A DNA stretch of 64,000 nucleotides. It comes from Monilinia fructicola. Taxonomy: Eukaryota; Ascomycota; Leotiomycetes; Helotiales; Sclerotiniaceae. The notes below the pieces were generated by a model. The model made no database searches. It was not told the origin of the DNA and was given only the letters and a program-made list of their open reading frames with translations. The stretch covers positions 222,001 through 286,000 of the forward strand of contig VICG01000006.1 of the NCBI GenBank assembly GCA_008692225.1. The letters run 5' to 3'. Positions 54,456 to 64,000 of the stretch are shown here, piece after piece. How positions within the stretch are numbered: the first letter of the stretch is position 1; each line of letters begins with the position of its first letter. The translations under genes were made by a program, and so were the position numbers.

Positions 54456-55315
54456 AGTCGCTTACCCTACTTCTCGCCACCCCCCCCATTTGGCCAGCAT
54501 TTCACACCAAAAACAGCGATTTTAATGTATTAATAACTCTACGAAAAATGAATATATATTTTTTGAATTTTAATCAAAGTTTTTCATATATAATTATTAA
54601 TAAATTTTGAAAATCTTAAATTTTTATAATTTTTTTTGTAAACAGTAATAAAAGATTATAGAAAATCAAAATTTTCGATTTTAGATTTATATAGAAATCC
54701 TATATACAAAATTAAAACTTTAAAACAAATATTTATAATTTCTAAACAAAAATAATTAAAGATAATCTATAGATTTTTATAAAATCTAATTATTAATATA
54801 TAATAAATAAACTATTTAAAAAATATATAATAATTTAAAATTATTAAGTAAATTGAAATTAGAAATTTTTTACTTAAAATTTTATTATTAAAATTTAAGA
54901 ATCTATATTAAACACTTATTATAAATAATAATATATTGTTTAAATATTAAATTCAATTTAAATTAATATTAAAATTCTTTTTTAAATCTTTTTTAGATTA
55001 TTTTTATCTATTTTTATCAATAGTATTTAATATAACTTTTTTTAAAGATTTTCATTTTGTATATTTTTAGATTTATATACAAATTGAAAATTAGAATTTC
55101 AATTTTTATAATCTTTTATTACTCTTTATAAAAAAAATCGCAAAAAATTTAAGATTTTCAAAATTTATTAATAATCATATATAAAAACTTTGATTAAAAT
55201 TTTTAAAAAATATATATTCATTTTTCGTAGAGTTATAAATACGTTAAAATGACCGTTTTTGATATAAAATACTGGCCAAATGGGGGGAGGATGGCGAGAA
55301 GTAGGGTAGGCGACT
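54456..55315. mobile_element. 860-bp non-autonomous element with about 230-bp terminal inverted repeats and TA target duplication
   Basis: The left end AGTCGCTTACCCTACTTCTC and the right end (reverse complement) AGTCGCCTACCCTACTTCTC match. Similarity continues for about 215-245 bp into each arm (left to about 54690, right from about 55080) at roughly 85 percent by eye. TA dinucleotides at 54454-54455 and 55316-55317 flank the ends, the target duplication expected of Tc1/mariner-type insertion. The interior is extremely AT-rich with no coding capacity. Many arm differences are C/T or G/A, suggesting repeat-induced point mutation. Reads as a MITE-like element. Confidence 0.85.
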
Positions 55316-55329
55316 TAAAAGATTACATA

Positions 55330-56340
55330 GAGTTTGTTAACAGAAGAACTAATTCGAAGTCATTAACAATTGAAAGACAAATATACTATTGAGGCTCATC
55401 AAACCCTTTACACGTCTTGGAACTCCTACATAAGCTATCGCCAGATCAATTGGAAGTATGGTTTCAGTTTGTCACAGCTACTTATACAAATTTCTGTCAA
55501 TTTGGAAAGCTCTCAATCAATCCTAGCGATAGTCTTTTCTTACTTGACCCCTGCTAATCTCCTCTTGCTAATTACTACTCGGTTAGGTTTTAATCCCCTT
55601 TATCAAATAGACTATTGGAGGTTCTTTCACCCCCTCAGATATTGTCCAGATCAATCTTGGGGAACCGTTACCAGACTTTGGTATACTTATCAGAGTTACA
55701 ATCAAACCGAATCGATTCGACAGTATACGAGAATATATTAAAGCAAACTAAAGGTCCTCCTTTCCTTACCTGTTTCAAAATACTTAAATGTGCTTGCTGC
55801 ATGACTAACTATGGAACAATTTCGATAGCTCCTAGGTTCGTATCTCACCAATGACTCTTCTCGTCAAGTCAGAATTCGCTTTACCTCTAGTTTATCAGCG
55901 CACTTCAGTCAATCTAGCTTCTATGCCAATAAAGACTTTGCTTCTGCCCCCATTGTGAATGTACGCGATCGTCAAGTACATTCGTAACATCGGAGACAAG
56001 ACTCATCACACCTCTTTACTCATATCCCGAGGCTCTCAAGGGTGAACGTCTCGTCGATAAAATGATTCTACCCTGCTTTAAGAAGCTGAATGTTCTTTTC
56101 GCTGAGACTCAAAAATTTGTTGACCAGGCTCAATTTAAAAATGTGCAAGGTTTGAGGGACACCAGAACCACAGTCACTACACCATTTTCGCAGTAATGTT
56201 TTCATTGTGCATCTAAAGAAGTTGCTCATACATATTTCCATCCTCGAGTTCCAGCTTTTGTTGGATAGGACTTCAAAGAAACTTGATATTGGAGCCAACA
56301 TGCTGTTTTCTCAACGATATTGAAAGGAATTTTCCAAGCT
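55330..56340 (+). pseudogene. Degenerate coding tract, possibly F-box/leucine-rich type
   Basis: Adjoining plus-strand peptides occur in changing frames: LLHKLSPDQLEVW near 55425, a segment at 55615-55854 (RIDSTVYENILKQTKGPPF), RQVRIRFTSSLSAHFSQSSF near 55870, and SYPEALKGERLVDKMILPC near 56030-56090. The spacing and style recall fungal F-box-associated repeats, but no domain is certain. It borders the terminal-repeat element, so the element may have inserted beside or within it. Confidence 0.3.
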
Positions 56341-57920
56341 TCCATTTGATAAACTTATGCACATCATTCGATTCAATCAAGCACTATCCTACTGTTTCAG
56401 GGGGAAAATAACTGATTTCATGCACTCTGCCTACCTACCTGTATTCCTCAACTCAGCTTGTATGCACCAAATATGCTGGCTAATTATGCATACGCGGCGA
56501 GCTGCAGTAAGAAAAGCCACTTGATACCTCAAGACTTTGTTGGCCTTGCATACAGACAAGCCACAAAACCGGTATGCATACCACAAACAAGCCAGATTTA
56601 TCCTAGCAGAAAAATACAAGTGGTCGACGCCTTCGTTTGCCTCACTCTAGATCTGACAAGATGCATATCTTTGTACACTATTAATTTCTTCCATTTCATC
56701 ATGCCTCCTCAACCGCTGAAATTGAACTGATCTCGTTGCAGATTAGGATAAATTGGCGTCATCGAGTTCCAATCCAAAGCAAAGATTAATCGAATTAGAA
56801 ATCTTTCATGTGGTACCAAAGTGGTACCCGCGTACCCGGCCAGGTATTCGCCATTTTATTTTGGCAAGCTGCCATACCCTACTGACCTCGTTCCTTCGAC
56901 TTCGCCCCTGATTTCATAACATTGGCTGCTACGCCTAACGAGCCTATTCATTTAGAATTTCAAGAGAGGCGTGACATCATGCATGTATCCTACCTCCCTT
57001 CCTTAGGCCAGACCCCCTTCACAGCCCAAAATTTCCTCGTTTTCCGTACGGATCTCTAGAGTGTTCCAACATCCCCCACACCGCCAGCCAATCTAAACAT
57101 CCAAACTGTCTGCACCGTCGACTCACATCCCACATCATACTAAACTTTAACTTCTGCAAACACCCCACCGCACCCAGGCTTCATTCTTCTAGGAAGTACA
57201 CAAGCGGCATCTCTCCCTGCAACCAGTCCACCCACCTAACTTGCGATAACCACCATCCATCTCCCTTGCAGTTCCCCCCCAGGCACCGATGAAATCACCA
57301 GGCTCTACATTCTATGCAACATGGAGAGAAACTGGACCGAGCAATTCTGTCCCGCGCGCAGGATCGGAAGCTGGGTTCCGATAGAGGCGCCAGAGGCGCT
57401 TTTGAATGACTACCCAAGGCCAAAAAGTGCAGACTGCGTGATATAATCTGTGTTGCGGCCATAATTCTGGTTACACAGTACAGTCTCAAGTGACACACAC
57501 ACCTTGTGAGCAATATGTAGTGCTTTCGCGTAACTCGATTGCTTGCCGGCCTCTTGGAAGGTGACAAACGTGATCATCATGGTGCATTTCCTCTACCTCG
57601 TGGGAAATCACGAGGAGTCGAATTGGAGATGTATGTTACATCAATATTCGAGATGGGATTGAAGATGATCGTACCTTGGTTGATACTCCTTTAGTTTCTC
57701 GGTTTCGGTTGGTCTGAGGAACTCAGGATGTACCTCACTCGCAGAAAATAGCGCACACATTTATTGGAATAGCGGTTTATTTATACAAAGTGGCTCATGC
57801 AAAATAGCTTTCACATATAAAAACATATATAGACATTTGAATATAAATATACAGCATCGTGATCAAACTCCCTTGGGCCATGTAAAGCCAAGTGCCTTTC
57901 AAGAACGCCAAGGCGCTCGT
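56341..57920. other. Intergenic region left of the large acidic gene
   Basis: No gene recognised. A 90-codon plus-strand frame at 56458-56730 and a 90-codon minus-strand frame at 57295-57567 lack domain signals. Confidence 0.5.
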
Positions 57921-58169
57921 TTACTTCCCCATTCTTCCAATCTCCTCATCTAACCATCCCATTTCAATCCTCTTGATCTCTCCTTCCCATCTCCCTCCAT
58001 ATCTCTCTTTCTCTACCAAATCTCCCGCTCTTCGCAGCCTTTCTCTCCACCCACTGACCCACAGGTGAGCTAACTTCCATTCCCCTTTCGCTGCCTCCTC
58101 TTCATCTCTCTTTCTGCTTTTCTCTTCCACGCCCCACTTCTTCTTGTTCGTAAACGCAGATGGGCCAAG
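57921..58169 (-). other. In-frame extension after the stop of the large acidic gene
   Basis: The stop TGA (58172-58170) of the large gene is followed by C and then 82 sense codons in the same frame up to a TAA at 57923-57921. The extension is charged and helical (KSRKRDEEEAAKGEWK, WVSGWRERLRRAG, EIKRIEMGWLDEEIGR). UGAC is the leakiest stop tetranucleotide. A GTAATT just before the stop could be a donor, but the only frame-keeping acceptor would be a poor GAG site 72 nt on. Readthrough, cryptic splicing or a base error are all possible. The strand is purine-rich, which also lowers stop frequency by chance. Confidence 0.4.
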
Positions 58170-61100
58170 TCAATTACCATCCCTCAAAAGTGGTTCACCC
58201 TCAGCCATTGCACCTCTCGAGCTCATACCAGTGAAGCCACCCACCCAGCTGCCACTCGCTCTCGACCCCTTTTGAGTATAATAAGGATCATCCTCATCCC
58301 CATGCAAATCTCTCCCATTATCAAAGCTTCCACTGCTTCTATGCCCCGGTAATCCAAAAACCGGGCTAGGTAATCTTCCATCACCATCCAAGCTCTTTGG
58401 CAAGAACTCCGCATCAGTGTTTGGATCATAATCTGCATTTGTATTGACACTTTCAGAAAGATGAAGACTTGATCTCTTGGAACTAGATACGCTGCGGAAG
58501 CTAGATATTGATTGACTGTGTGGACGGGTCTGAACGGGTGCAGGAGAAGGTGTTGAGCGGGAGGGTTGAGAGACATTAAAGATACTCATTCCTGATAGGG
58601 GTCTTTGTTTCGGGGGTGAGTTTGAGTCATTGGATCCAGCTGATTCGAAAAGTGAGCGAGTTCTTGCAAAGATGGAACTAACTGGTCTTGATTTACGTTG
58701 TGGGGATGCGTTTTCTTTCTCTTGGTTTGATGTTTTATATGGATCTTCTGATTGTGTCCAAGGAACTGAGCGAAGGTTTTGCGGTAGCTGAGAAGTTGGC
58801 TTTTCGTCGACTTGAGTGGAAGCGGAAGGAGTTTGCGGTGTAAAACCCGAACTTAAAGCTGGTGCATTAGAGCCCAATATCTTGTCAGGTGGCAAAAGCG
58901 AGGGTGGGTTCGATAATGAAGTTGGAGGATCTTCTCGTTCGACATGTACGTTACCCACGTTGAATGAGGATTTTACTGGGCTTGGTATTGGAGATTTGTA
59001 TTCTTGTGGGTTAAGGGAGTCGAATTCCACGGCTTCTTGTGGATTTGGTGATTTAACCACATCGTCGTGGTTCTCTTCTTGGTTCGTTGAATCATCATGG
59101 GTATCATCATTTGTAAGTGACCAGCCTTCAGAAGACTGAAATTCCGGTGCTAACATTTGGCTAATGTGAGGTTGTTGCTGAGAAACAGGATCAGAGTACT
59201 GGGGCTGTTGAGGTGGAGTTGGAGGTCCCGATTCACCATCATCTGATGCATAATGTTCGAAGGATGGGACTGTATCAACCGTATGAGAGCGATCACGTCC
59301 AATATCAGTGTTCAAATAAGTTCGGTAGTCGTTAAGTTGATCATCATCTGATATATTAGAATATCCCCATCCATTATAGGTGTTGTTGATAGAAACATCT
59401 AAGTAATTTCGATGCTCGTCTGGTGGAAATCGCTCAGATCGAGATCTAGGACTCAGTGCACCATTCGATATATGATTTGGTTCTGGCGAGGGTACTAAGC
59501 TACTTCGAATTTGCGAAACTCTTGAGAATACTGCTTCATGTTCAGGACTTAAATCACTATTTCTGTGATACAATGATTTTGGTCGTCGAGGAGGCCCAGC
59601 TTCTGGAGCAAGGCTATCAATCTGACTCATAGACTTCTGTTCCATTTCCTCAGACTTTCCAGGATTTGAGTTTGATTCTTCTATGATAGGACTTGGCTCC
59701 AGTACTCGTGGTAGAATCGCCCCCTTGTAGTGACTTGAATCTTCATGTGTGGCTTCCAAGTTCTTATCATCGAATGATTGATTTGTGCCGTTGATGGTGT
59801 GAGGTGATAAAATTTCATTATCATCAGTCTCAACAGGAACAAGTTGCATTGGAGTCTGTGGCCGTTTAATTGATTGAGGTTTCGAAACTTCATTGTTGAA
59901 TTTACTTGGGTGTTCGAGCTCATCATGCGAATTATGTTCTGCTTGTTCAGCTTCTGGAACTGAAGTACTCGAATGTTTTTCTGTTTCACTGTGGTCAATT
60001 GCAGGAAAAACCGATGGCTCCACATGATGTTGGTCGTATTGCGGATTGTGAGAAAACCCAGGAGCAGAGATCAATTCTGAACTTAAACTTCGAGAGCTAC
60101 TTTCTTGCGCCTCGGAAGACTTGTTGGCACCTTGTTGCTTTGGATGGCCATCATCATTCATATCTTCATACTTCCAGTGTGGGTGGAAAAATCTACTCTT
60201 CGGAATTTCTTCATCCTCATCTTCATCTTCTGTATTCTCCCCAATATGAGAAACACCTTCATCATGTGATTCTTCATGAATAGTCTCAAGGAAAGCAAGT
60301 GGTTTTTCTTCATCTACCACAGAATGATCCCACTCATTCTCGCTTTCAGAAAGGAGTTCGGTTTCTTCCCCTTCCGAGTCCGAATCTTGAAAACCATGAT
60401 GTTCATGGACGTGCTGTGGAATCTCGACATCTTCGCTTATCTCATCTGTGATTGACTGATCACTCTTTTCTTCACTTGTGATCTTGCCTGATTGATCGGA
60501 AGTGTTTAGCTTCTCGCTTTGATGAACCAAAGAATTGGAAGTATCGGGAATATGCTCTTCTGCGTGCTCTTCATCTTTATAGGCTTCATCTAGGTGTACC
60601 GAAGGCTGCTCCTGTTCGAGCGTCTGAGCTTCTATAATAGCGGAAACTTCATGGTTTTCTTCTTTTTTCTCTTCAGTCTCAACGGTTTTCTTCGCATCCT
60701 CTTGTTTCTGACTAGGTGATTCCATTTGCTCGTTCAGTAGGGAAATTTCTTCCTTTGAAACCGCATATTCAGTGCTTTGTTGAGAATTTTGTGCCTGTTT
60801 TTCTTCTCCAGCAGGATCATAAGCTTCCATATGCTTGATATCTTTAACTGTGTCTACACCAAGAGAGTCTTTGGCGTCTTCATCAGCTTGTTCTTCCTCT
60901 ATAGCTTTCATGAACTCTTCGTTTAGACGAGTAATCTCTTCTCTGGCGCGAACATCTTCGGGATCTTCGTATGGTACTTGCTGGGGTTGAACTGTGGCAG
61001 GACTGGTTGTTGTGACTTGTAGAGGTGAATCAATATGAATCTCTTCACTTCCGGTGGACAATTCTGTTCCCTCGGTAGATTTGATGTTGTGGGTGTACTC

Positions 61101-64000
61101 AGGAATGACAGAAGTAATTGAACTTGGTGTGGGCATCATGGTATCTGTTATCTCTGGTCCTTTTGTATGGTTGATTCCACCGAGATCACCAGTATGGGCA
61201 TCTTCTTTATCATTAGTCCTTTCATCCTCATTAACAGGGCTTTGTAGCGATATACCATCGGCTCCATTGCCAATCATGCCATCTTTACCAGATTCAGACT
61301 CTCTGTCAAGTTCATAATGTGTTTCTCCCGCCGTGATTGGTAATTCAATAGGTCCAATTATAGGACTATCTGGCACAGGTATAGTCTCAACTTTTGGAAT
61401 TTCGTCATTTTGACTCTCAGCGTGTATTGCATCTTCCTCAATTTCTGCATCATCAAGATTTCTTCCATTCTTCACAGGCTCCTCCACTGAAGTAGAAAGA
61501 AGTTTTTTGATTTCGTGAAGCTCCGGATTCTCGGGTGAAGTGCCACCATTTATCTTTTCAAAGGTTCCTTCTTCCTGATACGTTGGCACATCATCCTCCG
61601 GGGTCTTGATCACTTCCCTAGGTGCCTTGTTCTCGGGTTGTATTTGAATCGATGATAATGCCTCCACGTCACGAATATCCTGAGGGGAAGTTGAGTCGTC
61701 AACCTTGGAATCTTCCTCTTGCTCGCCCATTTCCTCCAAATTCACCCGGTTCTCAACAGAATCCGATTCCAATTGAGGTTTTTCGCCGTCATTAATAGTA
61801 ACTTTTTGATGGGTAGGCGAAGGAAGTGGTGACCCGACATTCAAATTCAAACTCACACCTTCAACACCCTCAGATTCTTGGGGGTCAGGTGCATCTGCTT
61901 CCGCTGTATTTGGTTGCAGCCCTTCAAGAGTGACGTCTAATGATGGGTCTATCTCCTGGTCGGTGATTTTGCTATCTTTTATCTCAGTGTCGGGAACCAA
62001 GGACCCAGAAACACTCTCCTCTTGTTCAGTAATAACGGGCTCATTCTTTGATGAATCTTCATTCTCTGTCTCGTGAGTAACTAGTGTCTCGTCAAAAGGA
62101 TGTTTAATGTGACCTGGAAGCTGAATAGACTCATCAATAGTCTCCGGGATTTGTTCTGAATCATTAGAATCTTCATCCTTTAGCACACTTTTGTTGAGTG
62201 AAGTTTCCAGTTCATGCGCCTCGACCTCATCGCTCTTGCTAATGACGTTCAAATCTTCTTGATCATCATGAACTTGTTCAATAATAGTCACGACCGGCTC
62301 AACAGCTACCTCCATGTCTTGGGCCATATCACTCAAAGTGACATCACGAGTTTCGAGGAGTTCCGATTCGAGGTTGGAATTGTCATGAAGTGCAGAGTTT
62401 GTAAGATTATCAATACTATCATCTTTGAAATGATGCTCTTCTTGTGTCGGAACAGTGATGTCGTTCATACCAATGTGATTGTCGGTGGTAATTTGGGAAT
62501 CGGTAGGTGATATATGATCTCCATGAGTTTCAGTTCCTGAATCTACCACCTCTGAAGTTTGCTCTGAGTCTGAAAAATTCTCATCTAAAATGTCTTTGGT
62601 CTCGCCTGCTTCATCAAGAATAGATTGAGAGACTACCCGCGATTCACTTAGACGTTTGCTCCTCGAATTATCGTTATCTTCAAATTTTGTCTCCTTGTTG
62701 AAATCGGTTTCGCTTTGTTTCTTATTTTGCTCGGTAGGATCTTCATCTGAAACAACCTCTTTAGTTTTGGCCTCTAATTCATTTTCTGCCAAGCTGGAAA
62801 CTAAGGGATCCTCTCCAGTAATATTTTCCCCTGTCGTAGTTGGCGCATTCTCACCTGTAAAATCGAAGGTCTCGGCCAATTTCGGCACTTTTTCAGCGGT
62901 TTTGTCTTCTGCACTCACGATCTCCATGAATTGCTCTTGACTTGGGTCAATTTCTAATTGATTTTCTGACAGGTGCTCAGATTGTAGTGGGGACTCATTT
63001 AGCTGAATGGTCTCGGCTTCTGATGACTTTCGAACAGCCGTTTGCATCTCCTCGAGTTCAGATTGGCTGAGTGTAGTAGGCTCATCTTCGTAAACAGATT
63101 CTAGGTCATTTGGAACCATTGCTGGTTCTTTTTTGACATGACTTGCGGCCTCTTGATTGGCTGAAGATGAAAATTTCTTAGCCAGACTCTCATCCTCTGC
63201 CTCTACAATTCCATGATCGAGGTTTCCCGGGATGGACTCTTCATTTGTCATAGCAGGCGAGACTGGCATCTCTCTCAAATCCACGGGTTTCTCATCGGTC
63301 TCGTCGATTGTCGTCTGATCTGGAGATTCATCAACAATTAATTTATTACTTTCTGACGATCCTTGATTCTCAAGGGTGGAATCAATATGGAGCGTCTGTT
63401 CTGAAGATGGCTTCTCAGCTACAGGTGGCACTTGAGGTGTAGTCTGAAGAAGATCTTGCGTCATGCTTTTCACTTGTTCTTCAGGCCCAAGGACTTCTTT
63501 ATCATCAGTTTCGTTACTTTCTGAGGCGACTTCATTTTCTAGAGCGTTCTCGGCTACAGCTGTCTCGGGTGGGATATTTGGCTCAATGTCCTCGTTTTCA
63601 GCTGGAACTTCTGATATTTTAGGGGATTTTGGGCTCCCTATCTCAGGTAATCCATCCTTCGTGATATCTTTCTTTTCTGCTGCTGCTTCATTGGCAAAAT
63701 CATGGTTCTTAACAACGTCTCGAGCGTGTATTGGTTCTGATCTATTTGATTCTTCCTCTGATGTATCGTAGGTAAGATCTCTGGCTTCCTCATGAGGAAT
63801 CATTGCCCCCGCGGCTTCTTCCTCCATGGCTCGTCGAATTTCTTCATTGAGTTTAGCTATTTCTTCTCTAGCTTCTCTATCTGCGGGAGACTCATTTTGA
63901 TCATAGGGTGATGAAGTTTCGACTTCTTTGGGTATTTGTATAGAGGTGTGGTCTTGACTCAACCCATCCTCGACTATTTCGGGAATTATTTCTACTGTTC
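58170..64000 (-). CDS. Very large acidic, low-complexity (probably disordered) protein, 5' end outside window
   Basis: One uninterrupted frame of 1942 codons with no intron, open to the right edge, so the true start lies beyond the window; the first Met-like codon in the window (63962) is only a TTG. Composition is dominated by Glu, Asp, Ser and Thr over the first 1300 residues, then becomes Ser/Pro/Arg-rich (RKSRPVSSIFARTRSLFES). A predicted helical motif AREEI-x-(K/R)-LNEE-x-x-(K/R)-A-(M/I)-EEE occurs near 63820-63905 and again near 60885-60975, with a weaker match near 60720-60760. No enzyme domain, signal peptide or membrane segment is seen. The C-terminus ends EGEPLLRDGN before a TGA followed by an in-frame extension. 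Family not recognised; a scaffold or cytoskeleton-associated role would be guesswork. Confidence 0.8.
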   Translation of the reverse strand, partial: TVEIIPEIVEDGLSQDHTSIQIPKEVETSSPYDQNESPADREAREEIAKLNEEIRRAMEEEAAGAMIPHEEARDLTYDTSEEESNRSEPIHARDVVKNHDFANEAAAEKKDITKDGLPEIGSPKSPKISEVPAENEDIEPNIPPETAVAENALENEVASESNETDDKEVLGPEEQVKSMTQDLLQTTPQVPPVAEKPSSEQTLHIDSTLENQGSSESNKLIVDESPDQTTIDETDEKPVDLREMPVSPAMTNEESIPGNLDHGIVEAEDESLAKKFSSSANQEAASHVKKEPAMVPNDLESVYEDEPTTLSQSELEEMQTAVRKSSEAETIQLNESPLQSEHLSENQLEIDPSQEQFMEIVSAEDKTAEKVPKLAETFDFTGENAPTTTGENITGEDPLVSSLAENELEAKTKEVVSDEDPTEQNKKQSETDFNKETKFEDNDNSRSKRLSESRVVSQSILDEAGETKDILDENFSDSEQTSEVVDSGTETHGDHISPTDSQITTDNHIGMNDITVPTQEEHHFKDDSIDNLTNSALHDNSNLESELLETRDVTLSDMAQDMEVAVEPVVTIIEQVHDDQEDLNVISKSDEVEAHELETSLNKSVLKDEDSNDSEQIPETIDESIQLPGHIKHPFDETLVTHETENEDSSKNEPVITEQEESVSGSLVPDTEIKDSKITDQEIDPSLDVTLEGLQPNTAEADAPDPQESEGVEGVSLNLNVGSPLPSPTHQKVTINDGEKPQLESDSVENRVNLEEMGEQEEDSKVDDSTSPQDIRDVEALSSIQIQPENKAPREVIKTPEDDVPTYQEEGTFEKINGGTSPENPELHEIKKLLSTSVEEPVKNGRNLDDAEIEEDAIHAESQNDEIPKVETIPVPDSPIIGPIELPITAGETHYELDRESESGKDGMIGNGADGISLQSPVNEDERTNDKEDAHTGDLGGINHTKGPEITDTMMPTPSSITSVIPEYTHNIKSTEGTELSTGSEEIHIDSPLQVTTTSPATVQPQQVPYEDPEDVRAREEITRLNEEFMKAIEEEQADEDAKDSLGVDTVKDIKHMEAYDPAGEEKQAQNSQQSTEYAVSKEEISLLNEQMESPSQKQEDAKKTVETEEKKEENHEVSAIIEAQTLEQEQPSVHLDEAYKDEEHAEEHIPDTSNSLVHQSEKLNTSDQSGKITSEEKSDQSITDEISEDVEIPQHVHEHHGFQDSDSEGEETELLSESENEWDHSVVDEEKPLAFLETIHEESHDEGVSHIGENTEDEDEDEEIPKSRFFHPHWKYEDMNDDGHPKQQGANKSSEAQESSSRSLSSELISAPGFSHNPQYDQHHVEPSVFPAIDHSETEKHSSTSVPEAEQAEHNSHDELEHPSKFNNEVSKPQSIKRPQTPMQLVPVETDDNEILSPHTINGTNQSFDDKNLEATHEDSSHYKGAILPRVLEPSPIIEESNSNPGKSEEMEQKSMSQIDSLAPEAGPPRRPKSLYHRNSDLSPEHEAVFSRVSQIRSSLVPSPEPNHISNGALSPRSRSERFPPDEHRNYLDVSINNTYNGWGYSNISDDDQLNDYRTYLNTDIGRDRSHTVDTVPSFEHYASDDGESGPPTPPQQPQYSDPVSQQQPHISQMLAPEFQSSEGWSLTNDDTHDDSTNQEENHDDVVKSPNPQEAVEFDSLNPQEYKSPIPSPVKSSFNVGNVHVEREDPPTSLSNPPSLLPPDKILGSNAPALSSGFTPQTPSASTQVDEKPTSQLPQNLRSVPWTQSEDPYKTSNQEKENASPQRKSRPVSSIFARTRSLFESAGSNDSNSPPKQRPLSGMSIFNVSQPSRSTPSPAPVQTRPHSQSISSFRSVSSSKRSSLHLSESVNTNADYDPNTDAEFLPKSLDGDGRLPSPVFGLPGHRSSGSFDNGRDLHGDEDDPYYTQKGSRASGSWVGGFTGMSSRGAMAEGEPLLRDGN
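60884..60975 (-). repeat. Second copy of the AREEI..LNEE helical motif in the large acidic protein
   Basis: Encodes VRAREEITRLNEEFMKAIEE, matching the copy near 63816-63905 (REAREEIAKLNEEIRRAMEE). Both are preceded by an acidic Pro-Asp/Glu context. An internal duplication about 970 residues apart. Confidence 0.7.

Overview
The window is nuclear DNA of a filamentous ascomycete. Genes are compact and carry short introns (about 48-120 nt) with GT..AG ends and CTAAC/CTAAT branch sites. The gene set (ferrichrome-type peptide synthetase with an ornithine N5-monooxygenase, AzgA purine permease, a family GH28 rhamnogalacturonase, a Pth11-like receptor, a TRPY channel) fits Pezizomycotina, most likely Leotiomycetes/Helotiales of the Botrytis-Sclerotinia type. 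I cannot fix the genus from sequence alone.

Layout. 1-9976 (-): 5' part of a giant non-ribosomal peptide synthetase (A-T-C-A-T-C-T-C-A-T-C..., leaving the window on the left). 9977-15582: long divergent intergenic region with four exact ATCWGATAA GATA sites. 15583-17337 (+): sidA. 17338-18298: low-complexity convergent spacer. 18299-21127 (-): phospholipase D. 21128-23203: AT-rich DNA and a CATA microsatellite. 23204-25268 (-): azgA. 26715-30807 (+): P5A ATPase Spf1. 30808-33786: spacer. 33787-34779 (-): short-chain dehydrogenase. 36752-38206 (+): rhodopsin-fold membrane protein. 38553-38688: 9-bp minisatellite. 38885-38936: three phased Crz1-type sites. 39658-41735 (+): TRPY/Yvc1 channel. 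41736-47670: gene-poor, with gene relics. 47671-49404 (-): secreted rhamnogalacturonan hydrolase. 50564-52263 (-): an unrecognised spliced gene visible only when frames are joined. 52480-56340: coding relics around an 860-bp terminal-inverted-repeat element. 57921-64000 (-): a very large acidic, probably disordered protein running off the right edge.

Biology. The NRPS and SidA form a siderophore unit: SidA makes N5-hydroxyornithine, which after acylation is the iron-binding building block that a ferrichrome-type NRPS joins. The shared upstream region carries the motif of the iron-regulatory GATA repressor SreA. The other genes are mostly housekeeping or host-interaction functions (membrane lipid signalling, purine uptake, ER membrane quality control, vacuolar calcium release, pectin breakdown) with no visible link to the siderophore pair.

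Data quality. Many real genes here are broken by single-base frame changes, nearly all at homopolymers. Correcting one base at each site restores full-length reading frames (580 aa for AzgA, 1308 for Spf1, 861 for PLD, 284 for the SDR, 3326 codons of the NRPS). I read these as base-calling errors rather than pseudogenes. SidA, the TRPY channel, the GH28 gene and the large acidic gene need no such correction.
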